A stretch of DNA of 64,000 bases from Leptothermofonsia sichuanensis E412 (GCF_019891175.1 NZ_CP072600.1:2480001-2544000); one strand, 5' to 3'. Counted from the stretch's first letter, positions 34,680-44,025 are shown. Program-made: numbers and translations. The notes: generated by a model from the sequence alone, not told the origin.

Positions 34680-34752
34680 GCGAGCGTAGCCAAGTGGTTA
34701 AGGCAGCGGATTGTGGTTCCGCCATTCGTGGGTTCGAGTCCCATCGTTCGCC
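34680..34752 (+). tRNA. trnH: tRNA-His (GTG)
   Basis: A full cloverleaf: acceptor GCGAGCG with CGTTCGC, D-arm GCCAAGTGGTTAAGGC, anticodon stem GCGGA/TCCGC with loop TTGTGGT (anticodon GTG), and T-arm GTGGGTTCGAGTCCCAT. Position 73 is C and the base before the acceptor (34679) is G, the G-1:C73 identity pair of histidine tRNA. CCA is not encoded. Confidence 0.97.
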
Positions 34753-34966
34753 CTGATAGATTTTCTTACCTTGGATGGAGCAGCATTTAAGTCCAGGAAG
34801 TTTAAGTCCAGAGAAGTCGTATGTGATTAGCATGTGCTTATAACCGTGCTCATAGCAGGGATAGCAGGGAATACAGAAGCTTGTTGGACGAATACATGAT
34901 TCGGGGCAGGCACAGTACACTGAAGAGGCAGGAGACAGACAATCAAGCCTATTCCCGAAAGACGCT

Positions 34967-35839
34967 ATGGCAGTTCGCAAAGACACTATCTTTGAGCAGT
35001 TTCTCGCCCCTTTCGTCAAAACCTTTCTAATCGATAAGGATAAATTGCGGCGCTTTTACGAAAGCATAGATTGGGATGCCGCCAGCGATCGCTTCCGCAA
35101 CCCCAGTCTCACCTACCCCACCTACTACGCCAGCCAGAATTTTCATGGCATTGAGAAAGGGTATCTCAGTGTCGAGGCGGCAGTTTCCTATGACCCCATT
35201 ACCCAGTATGCTCTGCCGCCAGGGGAACCGCTGGTTCGTCAGGCATTGATTGACGCCATTCAGAGTCAGCCGCGTCGGATTCTGGATCTGGGCTGTGGCA
35301 CCGGCTCTACTACGCTGATGCTGAAACGAGCCTTTCCCTATGCTGAGGTGATTGGACTGGATCTGTCCCCCTATATGCTGGTTGTGGCAGACCACAAGGC
35401 AAAGCAAAACCGGCTCCCGATCCAGTGGCGACACGGCAATGCAGAGCAGATTGGATTTCCCGATGCCTCCTTTGACCTGATCACCGCTTCACTGTTGTTT
35501 CACGAAACCCCGCCAGCGATCGCCCGCAAAATTCTGCGGGAATGCTATCGACTGCTGCGGGTGGGAGGGGAGGTGATTGTCCTGGATGGGAACCAGAAGG
35601 TTCTGCGCCAGACAGAATGGCTGACCCAGATCTTTGAAGAACCCTACATTCAGGGATATGCCTCGGAGAGCGTTGACGCCTGGATGGGTGCTGCCGGCTT
35701 TGGCGCAGTTCGGACTCAGGATGTGTGGGTTATGCATCAGGTCACGCGGGGTGTGAAACCCCTGGCGCATCAACTGACCGAAACGGAATTGTTTGCCGAT
35801 ATAGAAGCCATTGACAGCAGACAGTGGGCAATGGGGTAG
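34967..35839 (+). CDS. Class I SAM-dependent methyltransferase
   Basis: A 290-aa protein with the motif I glycine loop ILDLGCGTGSTTLMLKRAFP, motif II VIGLDLSPYML and post-motif FDLITASLLFHETPP. The N-terminal 90 residues form a cap (YPTYYASQNFHGIEKGYLSV). Related cyanobacterial proteins methylate small metabolites, but the substrate is not evident. It follows tRNA-His on the same strand with a 214-nt gap. Confidence 0.88.
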   Translation: MAVRKDTIFEQFLAPFVKTFLIDKDKLRRFYESIDWDAASDRFRNPSLTYPTYYASQNFHGIEKGYLSVEAAVSYDPITQYALPPGEPLVRQALIDAIQSQPRRILDLGCGTGSTTLMLKRAFPYAEVIGLDLSPYMLVVADHKAKQNRLPIQWRHGNAEQIGFPDASFDLITASLLFHETPPAIARKILRECYRLLRVGGEVIVLDGNQKVLRQTEWLTQIFEEPYIQGYASESVDAWMGAAGFGAVRTQDVWVMHQVTRGVKPLAHQLTETELFADIEAIDSRQWAMG

Positions 35840-35950
35840 CAATGGTTATCCGTTATGGGTTATGAGTTTAGGAGAGTGGTTAGTCGTTGGTGATGAATGG
35901 AATTGCTAACGATCAGCCCGTCTGCCACTATCTATCCCTTCCCTTCCCGT

Positions 35951-36667
35951 ATGTCCCTCAAGGCTGTCCTGTTCGATTTCAATGGTGTCATCATTCACGA
36001 TGAGCCGATCCATGAGAAGCTGCTGAACCAGCTTTTAATCGAAGAAAACATGCGTCCGAAGCCTGGCGAATTTCGTCAGGTTTGCCTGGGAAGAAGCGAT
36101 CGCGCCTGTCTTACCGAACTCTTCAATCGCCGGGGACGAATCATCCATGATGCGCTACTGGATGAACTGATTGCCCGCAAAGCCAGACTTTATGCGCAAG
36201 AACTGGCAACCCTGGACAAACTGCCCCTCTATCCAGGGTTGGATGACTTTATCTTTCATCTGCGAGCAGCGAAGGTCAAACTGGCGGTGGTGAGTGGTGC
36301 TATCCGGTCGGAGATTGAACTGGTGTTGAAACGAGCAGAACTGAATGAGTTTTTTTCAGTCATTGTTTCTGGGGACGAGGGAATTCCCAGCAAGCCCGAA
36401 CCAGCTATTTATCTCAAAGCAATCGAACGCCTGAACCAACAGTTTCCTGACCTGAATCTTAAACCCCAGGAAAGTCTGGCGATTGAAGACACCTTTGCTG
36501 GAATTGAAGCCGCAAAGCGAGCCGGTATTCCTGTGGTTGGGGTTGCCAATAGCTATCCCTATCACATGCTGCAACGTCGGGCAAACTGGACCGTGGACTA
36601 CATTTCCGACCTGGAACTGGATCGGGTGCAGCAGGTATTTGCGGGAGTTGCTAGAAAAGTGAGTTAG
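35951..36667 (+). CDS. HAD-family hydrolase (beta-phosphoglucomutase-like)
   Basis: I start at the ATG at 35951 (MSLKAVLFDFNGVIIHDEPI). Motif I reads D-F-N instead of the usual D-x-D, so the general acid/base Asp is Asn. Motif II is VVSGAIRSE, the Lys lies in IPSKPEPAIYLKAI, and motif IV is AIEDTFAGIEAAKRAG. The cap is helical, as in beta-phosphoglucomutase. Activity as a simple phosphatase is uncertain because of the Asn. Confidence 0.85.
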   Translation: MSLKAVLFDFNGVIIHDEPIHEKLLNQLLIEENMRPKPGEFRQVCLGRSDRACLTELFNRRGRIIHDALLDELIARKARLYAQELATLDKLPLYPGLDDFIFHLRAAKVKLAVVSGAIRSEIELVLKRAELNEFFSVIVSGDEGIPSKPEPAIYLKAIERLNQQFPDLNLKPQESLAIEDTFAGIEAAKRAGIPVVGVANSYPYHMLQRRANWTVDYISDLELDRVQQVFAGVARKVS

Positions 36668-36673
36668 GGGAGG

Positions 36674-36725
36674 CAGGAGCCGGAAGGCAGAAAATAGAAG
36701 GCAGAAGACAGAAAATAGAAGGCGG
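36674..36725. repeat. AGAAGGCAGAAAAT tandem tract
   Basis: Imperfect repeats of GGCAGAAAATAGAAGGCAGA between two convergent genes. Simple intergenic repeat, related in content to the (GCCTTCT)n tract at 26994. Confidence 0.6.
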
Positions 36726-36757
36726 AAACTTATATTGACTGCTGCGATCGCTCCCAT

Positions 36758-37390
36758 TCAGGTTGCTTTGAGATGCCACTTGACGTTTTGCAACAGGTTG
36801 ACAATCGTTTGCCAGGTTGACTGCCGCTTCTTGCCAATGGCCCGGTCATAGCTGGCATAGGCATCCTGATAACGCCCCAGGCGTTGCAGGGCAGCTCCCC
36901 GAAAAACCCAGGCTTCATGGTGCTGCGGATTAATTTTCAGGGCTGTCTCACAACTTAACAGAGCGGCTCTGGGTTCTCCCAGATGGAGCAACAGGACGCC
37001 GCGATAGGTCCAGGCAACATAAAAATCAGGGTTAATCTTGACCGCCTGTTCAATGCTGGATAGGGCTTCCTGATAGCGTTCCAGGTGCGCCAGGGCATCT
37101 GCCCGGTTAAACCAGGCGATCGCGCTGGTTGGTTGCGCCTCAACAACCTGGTCAAAGACAAGAACGGCTGCTTCATAAGGCTGTTGGCTCATCAAAGTTT
37201 CGCCCTGTCTTAAGGTGAGTTGAGGTCGCTCGCCGGTATTCTCTAACGTCTGAGAAAATTCAGTGCAAATATCCTTCATAGGAGGTTGCGGATTCCAGAT
37301 TTCAATAGTGGATGTCAGTTTTCGGACATTTGTGCAAATGCTAATGCTGATTAGTTTCATCCCCAGAATCAGCAACATTGCCACAATCAA
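36758..37390 (-). CDS. TPR-repeat protein
   Basis: Up to 210 aa. It opens with a short hydrophobic segment (MIVAMLLILGMKLISISICT) that may be a membrane anchor. At least three TPR units follow: AVLVFDQVVEAQPTSAIAWF, ALSSIEQAVKINPDFYVAWT and ALLSCETALKINPQHHEAWV, then AYASYDRAIGKK. Several in-frame ATGs exist (residues 5, 11, 38, 67), so the start is uncertain. TPRs mediate protein contacts; the partner is unknown. Confidence 0.8.
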   Translation of the reverse strand: MIVAMLLILGMKLISISICTNVRKLTSTIEIWNPQPPMKDICTEFSQTLENTGERPQLTLRQGETLMSQQPYEAAVLVFDQVVEAQPTSAIAWFNRADALAHLERYQEALSSIEQAVKINPDFYVAWTYRGVLLLHLGEPRAALLSCETALKINPQHHEAWVFRGAALQRLGRYQDAYASYDRAIGKKRQSTWQTIVNLLQNVKWHLKAT

Positions 37391-37614
37391 AACGATTTTG
37401 GTAGATCAACCCCTAGCGATATGTTGTCTTTTAATCTTAGAAAGGCAAATCGGCCAAAACTATCGAGAAATCCCTGAAATTGAGGCAAATTTACCGTTGA
37501 AAACTGTAAAGTTTTAAAGCGCTTCCGTAAAGAAGCGGGGCATGGATGCACCAAAGCACGCCGTAACCACGCTGGACAAAGATTTTTGATGTGTCGCTGA
37601 GGGTAAGTTCACCA

Positions 37615-38799
37615 ATGAAACCGTTTGACTGGATTGTGATCGGAGCGGGTATTACGGGGGCTGCCCTGAGTTATGAATTAGCCCGCCAGGGTTTTTCGGT
37701 GCTGCTACTGGAGCGCCATGATAGGTTGCGGGGTTCAACCCGGTTTGGCTACGGTGGACTGGCTTACTGGTCTGGCACAACGGATTTGACGCGCCAGATC
37801 TGTGCGGAAGGCAAGGCCATCCACCAGACCCTCTCTGAAGAGCTAGAGGCAGACACCCAATTTCGGGAACTGGATCTGGTGTTGACGATTGCCCCCGATG
37901 GGGATCCTGAAGCGATTACCCGCTCCTATGCTCACTTTGCCGATCCACCCCGATTCGTGAGTGTGGCGGAAGCCTGTGAGTTAGAGCCATTGCTGAATCC
38001 GGCGGCAATGGCTGGGGCATTAACTGTCAAGCACGGCCACATTGCTCCAGAGGTGACTGCACAAGCCTATACGCAGGCATTCATCCGCCTGGGGGGCACC
38101 ATACAGGTAGAACAGGCAAGCGGACTATTGCGCAACCAGGATGCTCAAGTCAGGGGTGTGATTTGCGGGGAAAAAACCTATTCCAGTGCCAATGTGGCTA
38201 TCTGTGCCGGTGCCCTCAGCCGTTCTCTGCTCAGGCAGTCGGGCATTTCGGTGCCCATCTACTTCACCCACGCAGAACTGATTGAAACGCCACCCGTTGA
38301 CGTGACTCTGAGAACCCTGGTGATGCCAGCGGACACTCAGCGCTTTCAACTCGAAGCGAATGCCAGCAGAGCAGATCTGGACAGCCTGTGGGATGAACCC
38401 GGACATGAACCTGCTCCTTACATTTTGGATGCCGGTGCAATTCAGCTTAAAGATGGGAGCTTCCGAATCGGGCAGGTTAGCCGTGTCCTGACGGATCCGG
38501 AGGCACCTGTTGATGCTGAAACAAGTGAGTCAGAAATCCGCGCCAGGGTTGGCACCATTCTGCCTGCCTTGAAAAACTTACCCGGTCGCTGGCATCACTG
38601 TTTAATTGCCTTCAGTCGCGATCGCCTGCCCCTGATTGGGGCCATTCCTGGTATCGAGGGTGTTCATCTCTTCTCTGGGTTCAGCAATCCACTGGCGATC
38701 GTTCCTGCCCTGGCAAGACGCTTCGCCCAACATGCCGCAGGCAATCCGGATGAACTCATCACGCAACTCGCTCCAGATCGATTTCACCCGCATTCCTGA
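37615..38799 (+). CDS. FAD-dependent oxidoreductase (DAO family)
   Basis: Starts at the ATG at 37615 (MKPFDWIVIGAGITGAALSY) with the dinucleotide-binding GxGxxG, then ELARQGFSVLLLERHD. The C-terminal block SRDRLPLIGAIPGIEGVHLF and GFSNPLAIVPALARRFAQH fits D-amino-acid oxidase / glycine oxidase-type enzymes. Length (394 aa) is typical. No thiamine-synthesis genes are nearby, so a ThiO role is not supported. Substrate unknown. Confidence 0.87.
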   Translation: MKPFDWIVIGAGITGAALSYELARQGFSVLLLERHDRLRGSTRFGYGGLAYWSGTTDLTRQICAEGKAIHQTLSEELEADTQFRELDLVLTIAPDGDPEAITRSYAHFADPPRFVSVAEACELEPLLNPAAMAGALTVKHGHIAPEVTAQAYTQAFIRLGGTIQVEQASGLLRNQDAQVRGVICGEKTYSSANVAICAGALSRSLLRQSGISVPIYFTHAELIETPPVDVTLRTLVMPADTQRFQLEANASRADLDSLWDEPGHEPAPYILDAGAIQLKDGSFRIGQVSRVLTDPEAPVDAETSESEIRARVGTILPALKNLPGRWHHCLIAFSRDRLPLIGAIPGIEGVHLFSGFSNPLAIVPALARRFAQHAAGNPDELITQLAPDRFHPHS

Positions 38800-38804
38800 G
38801 TCAG

Positions 38805-38877
38805 TGGGATTGCTGATTCTGGAGATGAATTAAAGATTGTTGAATTTGAAGTCTTTCAATTCATACGACCATCCAGC
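38805..38877 (+). repeat. Dispersed hairpin repeat (family R2), copy 1
   Basis: GGATTGCTGATTCTGGAGAT...GAATT, TTCAATTCATACGACCATCC and CAGCA: an imperfect palindrome. Homologous copies are at 58791-58870 and, reversed, 61046-61144. Confidence 0.7.
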
Positions 38878-38912
38878 ACCACTGGATCAGTTGCCAGTCT
38901 CAGGTGGATGGA

Positions 38913-39005
38913 TATAGCCCTTTTCAAGGGTGTAAGGTACAGCGAGGGTACAGAGCACCCTACTGTGCCTCACACCCTTATACCTCACTCAATTGAGAAA
39001 TGCTA
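38913..39005 (+). mobile_element. TATAGC-ended MITE (family M3), degenerate copy
   Basis: Begins TATAGCCCTTTTCAAGGGTG and ends near CAATTGAGAAATGCTA; the middle is an imperfect hairpin (GTACAGCGAGGGT / ACCCTACTGTGCC). Better preserved copies are at 49686-49779 and 53674-53769. Confidence 0.7.
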
Positions 39006-39040
39006 CAGGAGATGTTACAGCAGCGATCTTTGCCGCTCAA

Positions 39041-39070
39041 ACCTCCGAGGTTTTTGAAACCCTCGGAGGT
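39041..39070. terminator. GC-rich palindrome
   Basis: ACCTCCGAGG and CCTCGGAGGT flank TTTTTGAAAC. It lies 60 nt downstream (minus strand) of the end of the secreted protein gene at 39130, where a terminator is expected. Confidence 0.5.
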
Positions 39071-39129
39071 CCTGGGTAATATTGCTCGTTACCAGGCTCT
39101 TGCCTGATAATGGTGGAGGGTTTTAGATA

Positions 39130-40017
39130 TTATGGCGATCGCAAAGGTGTAGTCCAAAATGTTCTTGCTCCAGTCAGCCGCACTAACGGTCGCCCAGCCC
39201 GATTTGCTAATACAACTTCCCCAGAACACGTTTTAGAGGTATCGATTTTCAGAACATCGACATTCCAGTTATCGTAGCTGTCAAGTACGTTCCTGGGTGC
39301 ACCGTCGTGTTCGATCGTAAAGGATGCAAGATCGCCCAATCGCACTCCAGATAAAGGCATCGTAATCGTATTCCTGGAGCCGTTGCCCCAGGCTCTACCT
39401 TCATTGAGGTTCACTTTGGGTAAGGTTCTACCATCGCGCAGTCGAATCATGCCATAGGCTACCGATCCACTGCGAAGATCATCACCTCCTGTCGTAATCA
39501 TAACTTGAACCGAGGTAGGGGAGATCCCATGTGCAGAGGCGGGAATGCTGAAGCGGGATTCTAAAAAGGTTTTTGCCCCTGTAAATCGTACAAGTGGGCG
39601 TCCTGATTGATTCAGAATCGTCATCCCCGGATGACAAACCCCCGGAACCGCAACCCTGACTGCATCGATATTCCAGTTATCGTAGCTGTCAAGTACGTTC
39701 CTGGGTGCACCGTCGTGTTCGATCGTAAAGGATGCAAGATCGCCCAATCGCACTCCAGATAAAGGCATCGTAATCGTATTCCTGGAGCCATTGCCCCAGG
39801 CTCTACCTTCATTGAGGTTCACTTTGGGTAAGGTTCTACCATCGCGTAGTCGAATCACGCCATAGGCTACCGATCCACCGCGGAGATCATCACCTCCTGT
39901 CGTGATATCAACTCGAAGAGATGAAACCTCAGTCGAAGAGGCATTCACAACAGCAAGAAATTGAGTTGCAACAGAAAATAGCACCATGAAGGGGAGGAGT
40001 CGAAACAATTTCATCGT
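39130..40017 (-). CDS. Secreted protein with a recent internal duplication
   Basis: Start at 40017 (MKLFRLLPFMVLFSVATQFL), a signal peptide with AGGA 8 nt upstream. The mature protein is two tandem domains of about 135 residues, each with ITTGGDDLRxGSVAYGxIRL, LPKVNLNEGRAWGNGSRNTI, LGDLASFTIEHDGAPRNVLD and GRPLVR(F/L)TGA(K/R)TF. At DNA level 39262-39499 and 39670-39907 are about 97% identical over 238 bp, offset 408. I recognise no named family; the repeats look like a beta-sandwich. Confidence 0.75.
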   Translation of the reverse strand, partial: TMKLFRLLPFMVLFSVATQFLAVVNASSTEVSSLRVDITTGGDDLRGGSVAYGVIRLRDGRTLPKVNLNEGRAWGNGSRNTITMPLSGVRLGDLASFTIEHDGAPRNVLDSYDNWNIDAVRVAVPGVCHPGMTILNQSGRPLVRFTGAKTFLESRFSIPASAHGISPTSVQVMITTGGDDLRSGSVAYGMIRLRDGRTLPKVNLNEGRAWGNGSRNTITMPLSGVRLGDLASFTIEHDGAPRNVLDSYDNWNVDVLKIDTSKTCSGEVVLANRAGRPLVRLTGARTFWTTPLRSP

Positions 40018-40398
40018 GAATTCCTCATAAATCAAATAGTAAAAAGCATCAATGCAGCATTGAAAGAACTAATTTCTGACATCTGTCGAAGGGATAGTTT
40101 TGTGGGAAGTGATGATTCCCATCAATAAACTGAATGTCAGAACTCTTTAAAGCAGCGTCGGCTCTAAGGACTCTGCTGTTAGACTCTAAGAATTCTGCTG
40201 CTAAAGACTGGTTCTTTCATCTGATACTTGACCACCAGTTGGGTCAAAAATAATATTTATGCTGCGAAGGTAGATTCCCTGATGTGCTTCCATAGGACTC
40301 GGATGTTTCCGTTGTATACTTTGCCGGGGTATAGATTTTACCCTCTAGATAAAGTAGAAATGAGGTAGACCGTTGAGTGTTGAGCACGGTGCCTCCCA

Positions 40399-40968
40399 AT
40401 GATCCAACTGAGCTTTAGTGCCGAAGAGATTGAGCAACTACATTACGAACGCTTTCACCATCCACATCCGCGTGTGCAACAAAAAATGGAAGCGTTGTAT
40501 CTCAAAAGTCAAGGATACTCGCATCAGGAAATTACCCGGTTGCTTCGGGTGACAAAACCAACGTTGTTGAGCTATCTGCGAGATTATGAAACTGGGGGGA
40601 TCGGCAATCTCAAAGAATTGACCTTTTATCGACCCCAGAGTGAACTGAAACAACATCAACAGACTTTGGAAGCATACTTCCGGGCAAATCCTCCAAAGAC
40701 CCTAGCGCAGGCTTGCGCCAAGATCGAAGAACTGACTGGTATTGTCCGTAGTCGGGAGCAAGTGAGGGTGTTTCTCAAATCGATGGGGATGCGTTGTCGG
40801 CGAGTGGGGATGTTGCCCGCCAAAGCTGATGTAGAAGCGCAGGAGGAGTTCGTCAAAAAAACTAGACCCACGACTGCAAGAGGCAAAAGCAGGTCAGAGA
40901 GCCGTCTTCTTTGTCGATGCTGCCCATTTTGTTCTGGGGGCCTACTTAGGGTTTTTGTGGTGCTTTGA
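40399..40968 (+). CDS. IS630-type transposase, HTH half
   Basis: The first 150 residues equal those of copy 1 (MIQLSFSAEEIEQLHYERFH at the start). After VKK the frame leaves the transposase and runs 35 unrelated residues. The A-run here is seven long. Joining to the catalytic half (LDPRLQEAKAGQRAVFFVDA in another frame) would need a +1 or -2 slip, whereas copy 1 with eight A needs the usual -1. Confidence 0.85.
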   Translation: MIQLSFSAEEIEQLHYERFHHPHPRVQQKMEALYLKSQGYSHQEITRLLRVTKPTLLSYLRDYETGGIGNLKELTFYRPQSELKQHQQTLEAYFRANPPKTLAQACAKIEELTGIVRSREQVRVFLKSMGMRCRRVGMLPAKADVEAQEEFVKKTRPTTARGKSRSESRLLCRCCPFCSGGLLRVFVVL

Positions 40969-41437
40969 ACGCTTGTTTATCAAGTCGGGGGCAGGAAGGC
41001 AACGGTTCAATGTCTTAGGGGCCCTCAACGCCGTGACTCATGCGTTAATCACCGTCACCAATGAGACTTATATCAACGCTCAAAGTGTCTGTGAATTACT
41101 GCACAAACTGGCAGCTCTGGGATTAGACATTCCGATTACGCTTGTGTTGGATAACGCTCGGTATCAGAAGTGTGCGGTTGTGATGGAGTTGGCTCAATCA
41201 TTGAACATTGAGTTGTTGTATCTAACGGTCTATTCTCCCAATCTCAACTTGATTGAGCGCTTGTGGAAGTTTGTCAAGAAGCAATGCTTATATTCGATTT
41301 ATTATGCTGACTTCTCTGCATTTAAGGAGGCGATTACTGCTTGTCTCAACCAGTGTCATACGACGTATAAACCTGAGTTAGATTCACTGTTAACCTTGCG
41401 TTTTCAGTCCTTTAAACAAGTAAAAACTATACCCTGA
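40955..41437 (+). CDS. IS630-type transposase, catalytic half
   Basis: A 160-aa frame with ITLVLDNARYQKCAVVMELA (Asp) and YSPNLNLIERLWKFVKKQCL (Glu). The first catalytic Asp (VFFVDAAHFVLGAYLG) lies upstream of the ATG in the same frame, open from about 40862. It is therefore made only as a frameshift fusion, if at all. Confidence 0.85.
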   Translation: MWCFERLFIKSGAGRQRFNVLGALNAVTHALITVTNETYINAQSVCELLHKLAALGLDIPITLVLDNARYQKCAVVMELAQSLNIELLYLTVYSPNLNLIERLWKFVKKQCLYSIYYADFSAFKEAITACLNQCHTTYKPELDSLLTLRFQSFKQVKTIP

Positions 41438-41489
41438 CAAGGTATAATGAACCTACTTCGTCGTTAGTAAGTACCCTCATGGGTACTCT

Positions 41490-41774
41490 TTAACCATTGC
41501 TATAGGCTCCTGTATCATTCGATGGGCACTCGCTCCCCCCCGCCGCCAGCCAACTGATAATCCGCTTGACCACGTTCCTGAGACTTTTATCTGGGTCGAG
41601 CACCTGCGATACCATAGCCCACAATGTCACGATCAGGGTGTAGACACAGTTGCGGCAGAAGACGTCTTCTTCCTGCAAAATCTCTTCCAGTCGGGACTCT
41701 GGCAGAAGTTCCTGCCACGGTAGACCCAAACTTTCGATGAATTGCTGCTTGAGAATTTCAGCACGATTCGGCAT
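41490..41774 (-). pseudogene. IS4-type transposase N-terminal fragment
   Basis: From MPNRAEILKQQFIESLGLPW the sequence reads an IS4-type N-terminal domain (ILQEEDVFCRNCVYTLIVTL, VVKRIISWLAAGGSECPSND), then stops near GAYSNG. No DDE core follows. A remnant. Confidence 0.7.
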
Positions 41775-41950
41775 AATAGGGGTAGATATAGTTTGCTTGC
41801 AAGGTGATGATGGATACATATCAAGCCTTGTAGCTTTTTTCTATCCCCTTATTTCAGTGCCATTGAACCAAAAGTACGCTCTACAATCCACCGCTTCGGA
41901 AGGTGCTCAAACGTCTTGGACCTTCGCTCAATGACCTCTACTCGTACGTG

Positions 41951-43132
41951 CTCCCCACCTCAGTACAGGACAAAACTTGTCAATTGAGGCACACAGAGGG
42001 TTGAAAACTTAGGCGGGAAGGGGTTTCCTAGGAATAACAACAAACCAACGAGACCCCCATGCAACAGATTACCGAATTTCGCCAAGTTTTGCAGCCCCTC
42101 CTCGGTTGGCATGGTGCGCGGCTGGCATTTGTGGCTCAATTTCTGATCGCCCTGCTACGAACCCGTACGGTGAATCTGAGCGAATTGGCTGCTAGCTTTT
42201 GTGGTTCCGCCCAAATTCCGTCGAACTACAAGCGTCTCCAGCGCTTCTTTAGCGACTTTGATCTCGATTATGCGGCGATTGCCCGTGCCGTGGTCTGCCT
42301 GATGGGGATCCCGCAGCCTTGGGTGCTCGCCATAGACCGCACCGAATGGAGCTTTGGCGGTAGCGTTTTCAACATTCTCACCCTGGGCATTTGCCATCAG
42401 GGTATTTCCTTTCCGGTGGTGTTTCTGATGCTGGACAACCGCGGCAATTCCAACACCCAAGAGCGCATCGATTTGCTCAACGAATTCTTCACGATTTTTG
42501 GCGAGGATGTCCGCCTGCGGTGCCTGACGAGCGACCGCGAATTTGTTGGGCGGGAGTGGATTGGCTATTTGCTCGAAGATGAGCCAATCCCGTTTCGGGG
42601 GCGGATTCGCGAAACTGAAACGCTCAGTGATGGCAGCAAAGCCCTGAATGGCCGCGTCCTCTTTGCCGATCTCAAAGCGGGTGAAACCAAGATTTTACGC
42701 AAACGCCGTCAAGTGTGGGGACATTGGGTGTATGTCGTTGGTCTGCGGCTTGACACCCAGGAATTACTGATTTTGGTCACCAACCATTCACCCCATTCAG
42801 CCCTCAAAGATTACGCCCTGCGGTGGAATTTAGAAACCCTGTTCGGTGCGTTCAAAACTCGGGGCTTCTGCCTCGAAGCGACCCATTTTATTGATGACTA
42901 CCGAGTCCGCAAGCTCTTTGCGCTCCTCACATTGGCGTTATGTTGGGTGATGCGAACGGGGGTGTGGCGGCAGGCGCACAAAACGATTCAACTCAAGTCC
43001 CATGGGCGCAAAGCCCAGAGTCTATTCCGATATGGCTTAGATTACTTGCACAACCTACTCGTTAATCTTGACCATAAATTAGATGAGTTCTTGGACAATC
43101 TCAAACTTTTGTCCTGTACTTAGGCTCCCCAC
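41951..43132 (+). mobile_element. IS4-family element with 8-bp target duplication
   Basis: Target duplication CTCCCCAC is at 41951-41958 and 43125-43132. Inverted ends are CTCAGTACAGGACAAAAC and the complement of CCTAAGTACAGGACAAAAG. The interrupted sequence on both sides is the IS5 remnant. Fresh, complete insertion. Confidence 0.92.
42059..43123 (+). CDS. IS4-family transposase (intact)
   Basis: A 354-aa protein with DDE residues in VLAIDRTEWSFGG, LTSDREFVGREW and YALRWNLETLFGAFKTRGF. The last fits the IS4 signature Y-x2-R-x3-E-x6-K exactly. The stop codon is inside the right terminal repeat. Single frame, no lesions: probably active. Confidence 0.93.
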   Translation: MQQITEFRQVLQPLLGWHGARLAFVAQFLIALLRTRTVNLSELAASFCGSAQIPSNYKRLQRFFSDFDLDYAAIARAVVCLMGIPQPWVLAIDRTEWSFGGSVFNILTLGICHQGISFPVVFLMLDNRGNSNTQERIDLLNEFFTIFGEDVRLRCLTSDREFVGREWIGYLLEDEPIPFRGRIRETETLSDGSKALNGRVLFADLKAGETKILRKRRQVWGHWVYVVGLRLDTQELLILVTNHSPHSALKDYALRWNLETLFGAFKTRGFCLEATHFIDDYRVRKLFALLTLALCWVMRTGVWRQAHKTIQLKSHGRKAQSLFRYGLDYLHNLLVNLDHKLDEFLDNLKLLSCT

Positions 43133-44025
43133 ATACTTGTTGAACGGCGTTGGCAAAATTCTGACCTGAATACCCCTGATCAACCCAAATCACTTGCAAT
43201 TTGGCCAACTTTTCCTTGGCTTCATCCAGCACAACAATCGCTCCTAGCCGTTCTGAAGCATTCGCTTCAGTGACCAACACCCCAATCAATAACCCTTGAG
43301 AATCTACAACGATGTGACGTTTACGTCCTTTAACCTTTTTGCCACCATCGAAACCGTAGACCTCCCCCTTGTTTCCGTGGTCTTGACAGATTGAGAATCT
43401 GCAATCGCCACCCTGGACTGTTCATCTCGACCTAATGTCGTTCGCAATTGCTAGCGTATTTGGTCGTGCATCTGTTGCCAGATGCCTTTACGTTGCCACT
43501 TTTTGAAATAGAAGTACACCGTACTGTAAGGCGGCAGGTCATGAGGCATCATTTCCCATTGGCAACCTGTTCGCTGTACCTAGAAGATACCGTTGAGAAT
43601 CTCCCTGAAATCCACTTCCACGGGATGTCCAAACCCTTTAGGTTTGGGTAATAGTGGCTTTAAGATTTCCCACTCTGCGTCACTCAAATCACTGGGATAG
43701 GGTTGACGGGTCGGATTGGCGATTTCAGGTAGACGAGTTATCAGGAGCATCATCACTCAACTCGTTCTAGTCTAAAGTCGGCTCAACATTGAGCCGGAAC
43801 CTCTTTAGCTTCTCTTTATGAATCAGCTCTACTAGCAGTTTTGAGATGTAACCTTACCACGCTGTTTTCATGCCTACTGTGCTCTGGCTACTAATGGGTA
43901 TGCTTTGGGTTGTGGCCTCACCATTGACTCAGCAGGCTCCTAAGAAATTAGATTTTCAACAAGCATAAATACTCATCAAGCACATTTGATTTCTTCCACC
44001 CTGAAGGTGCGTCAGCGCGTGGAAT

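Larger units (their letters stand above)
40315..41446 (+). mobile_element. IS630/Tc1-mariner-type element, copy 2
   Basis: Ends TACTTTGCCGGGGTATAG (40317) and CTATACCCTGACAAGGTA (41444), flanked by TA on both sides. It matches copy 1 at 2722 except for the MITE and one base in the A-run. Confidence 0.93.
41860..43755 (-). pseudogene. IS5-type transposase, degenerate and interrupted by IS4
   Basis: Minus-strand pieces: 43755-43570 (YPSDLSDAEWEILKPLLPKP, VDFREILNG), 43289-43133 (IGVLVTEANASERLGAIVVL, VIWVDQGYSGQNFANAVQQV) and, after the IS4 insertion, 41950-41868 (VEVIERRSKTFEHLPKRWIV and ERTFG). These are the IS5 N-terminus, second Asp region and Glu region. Several frameshifts and a truncated end show it is dead. 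Confidence 0.8.
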
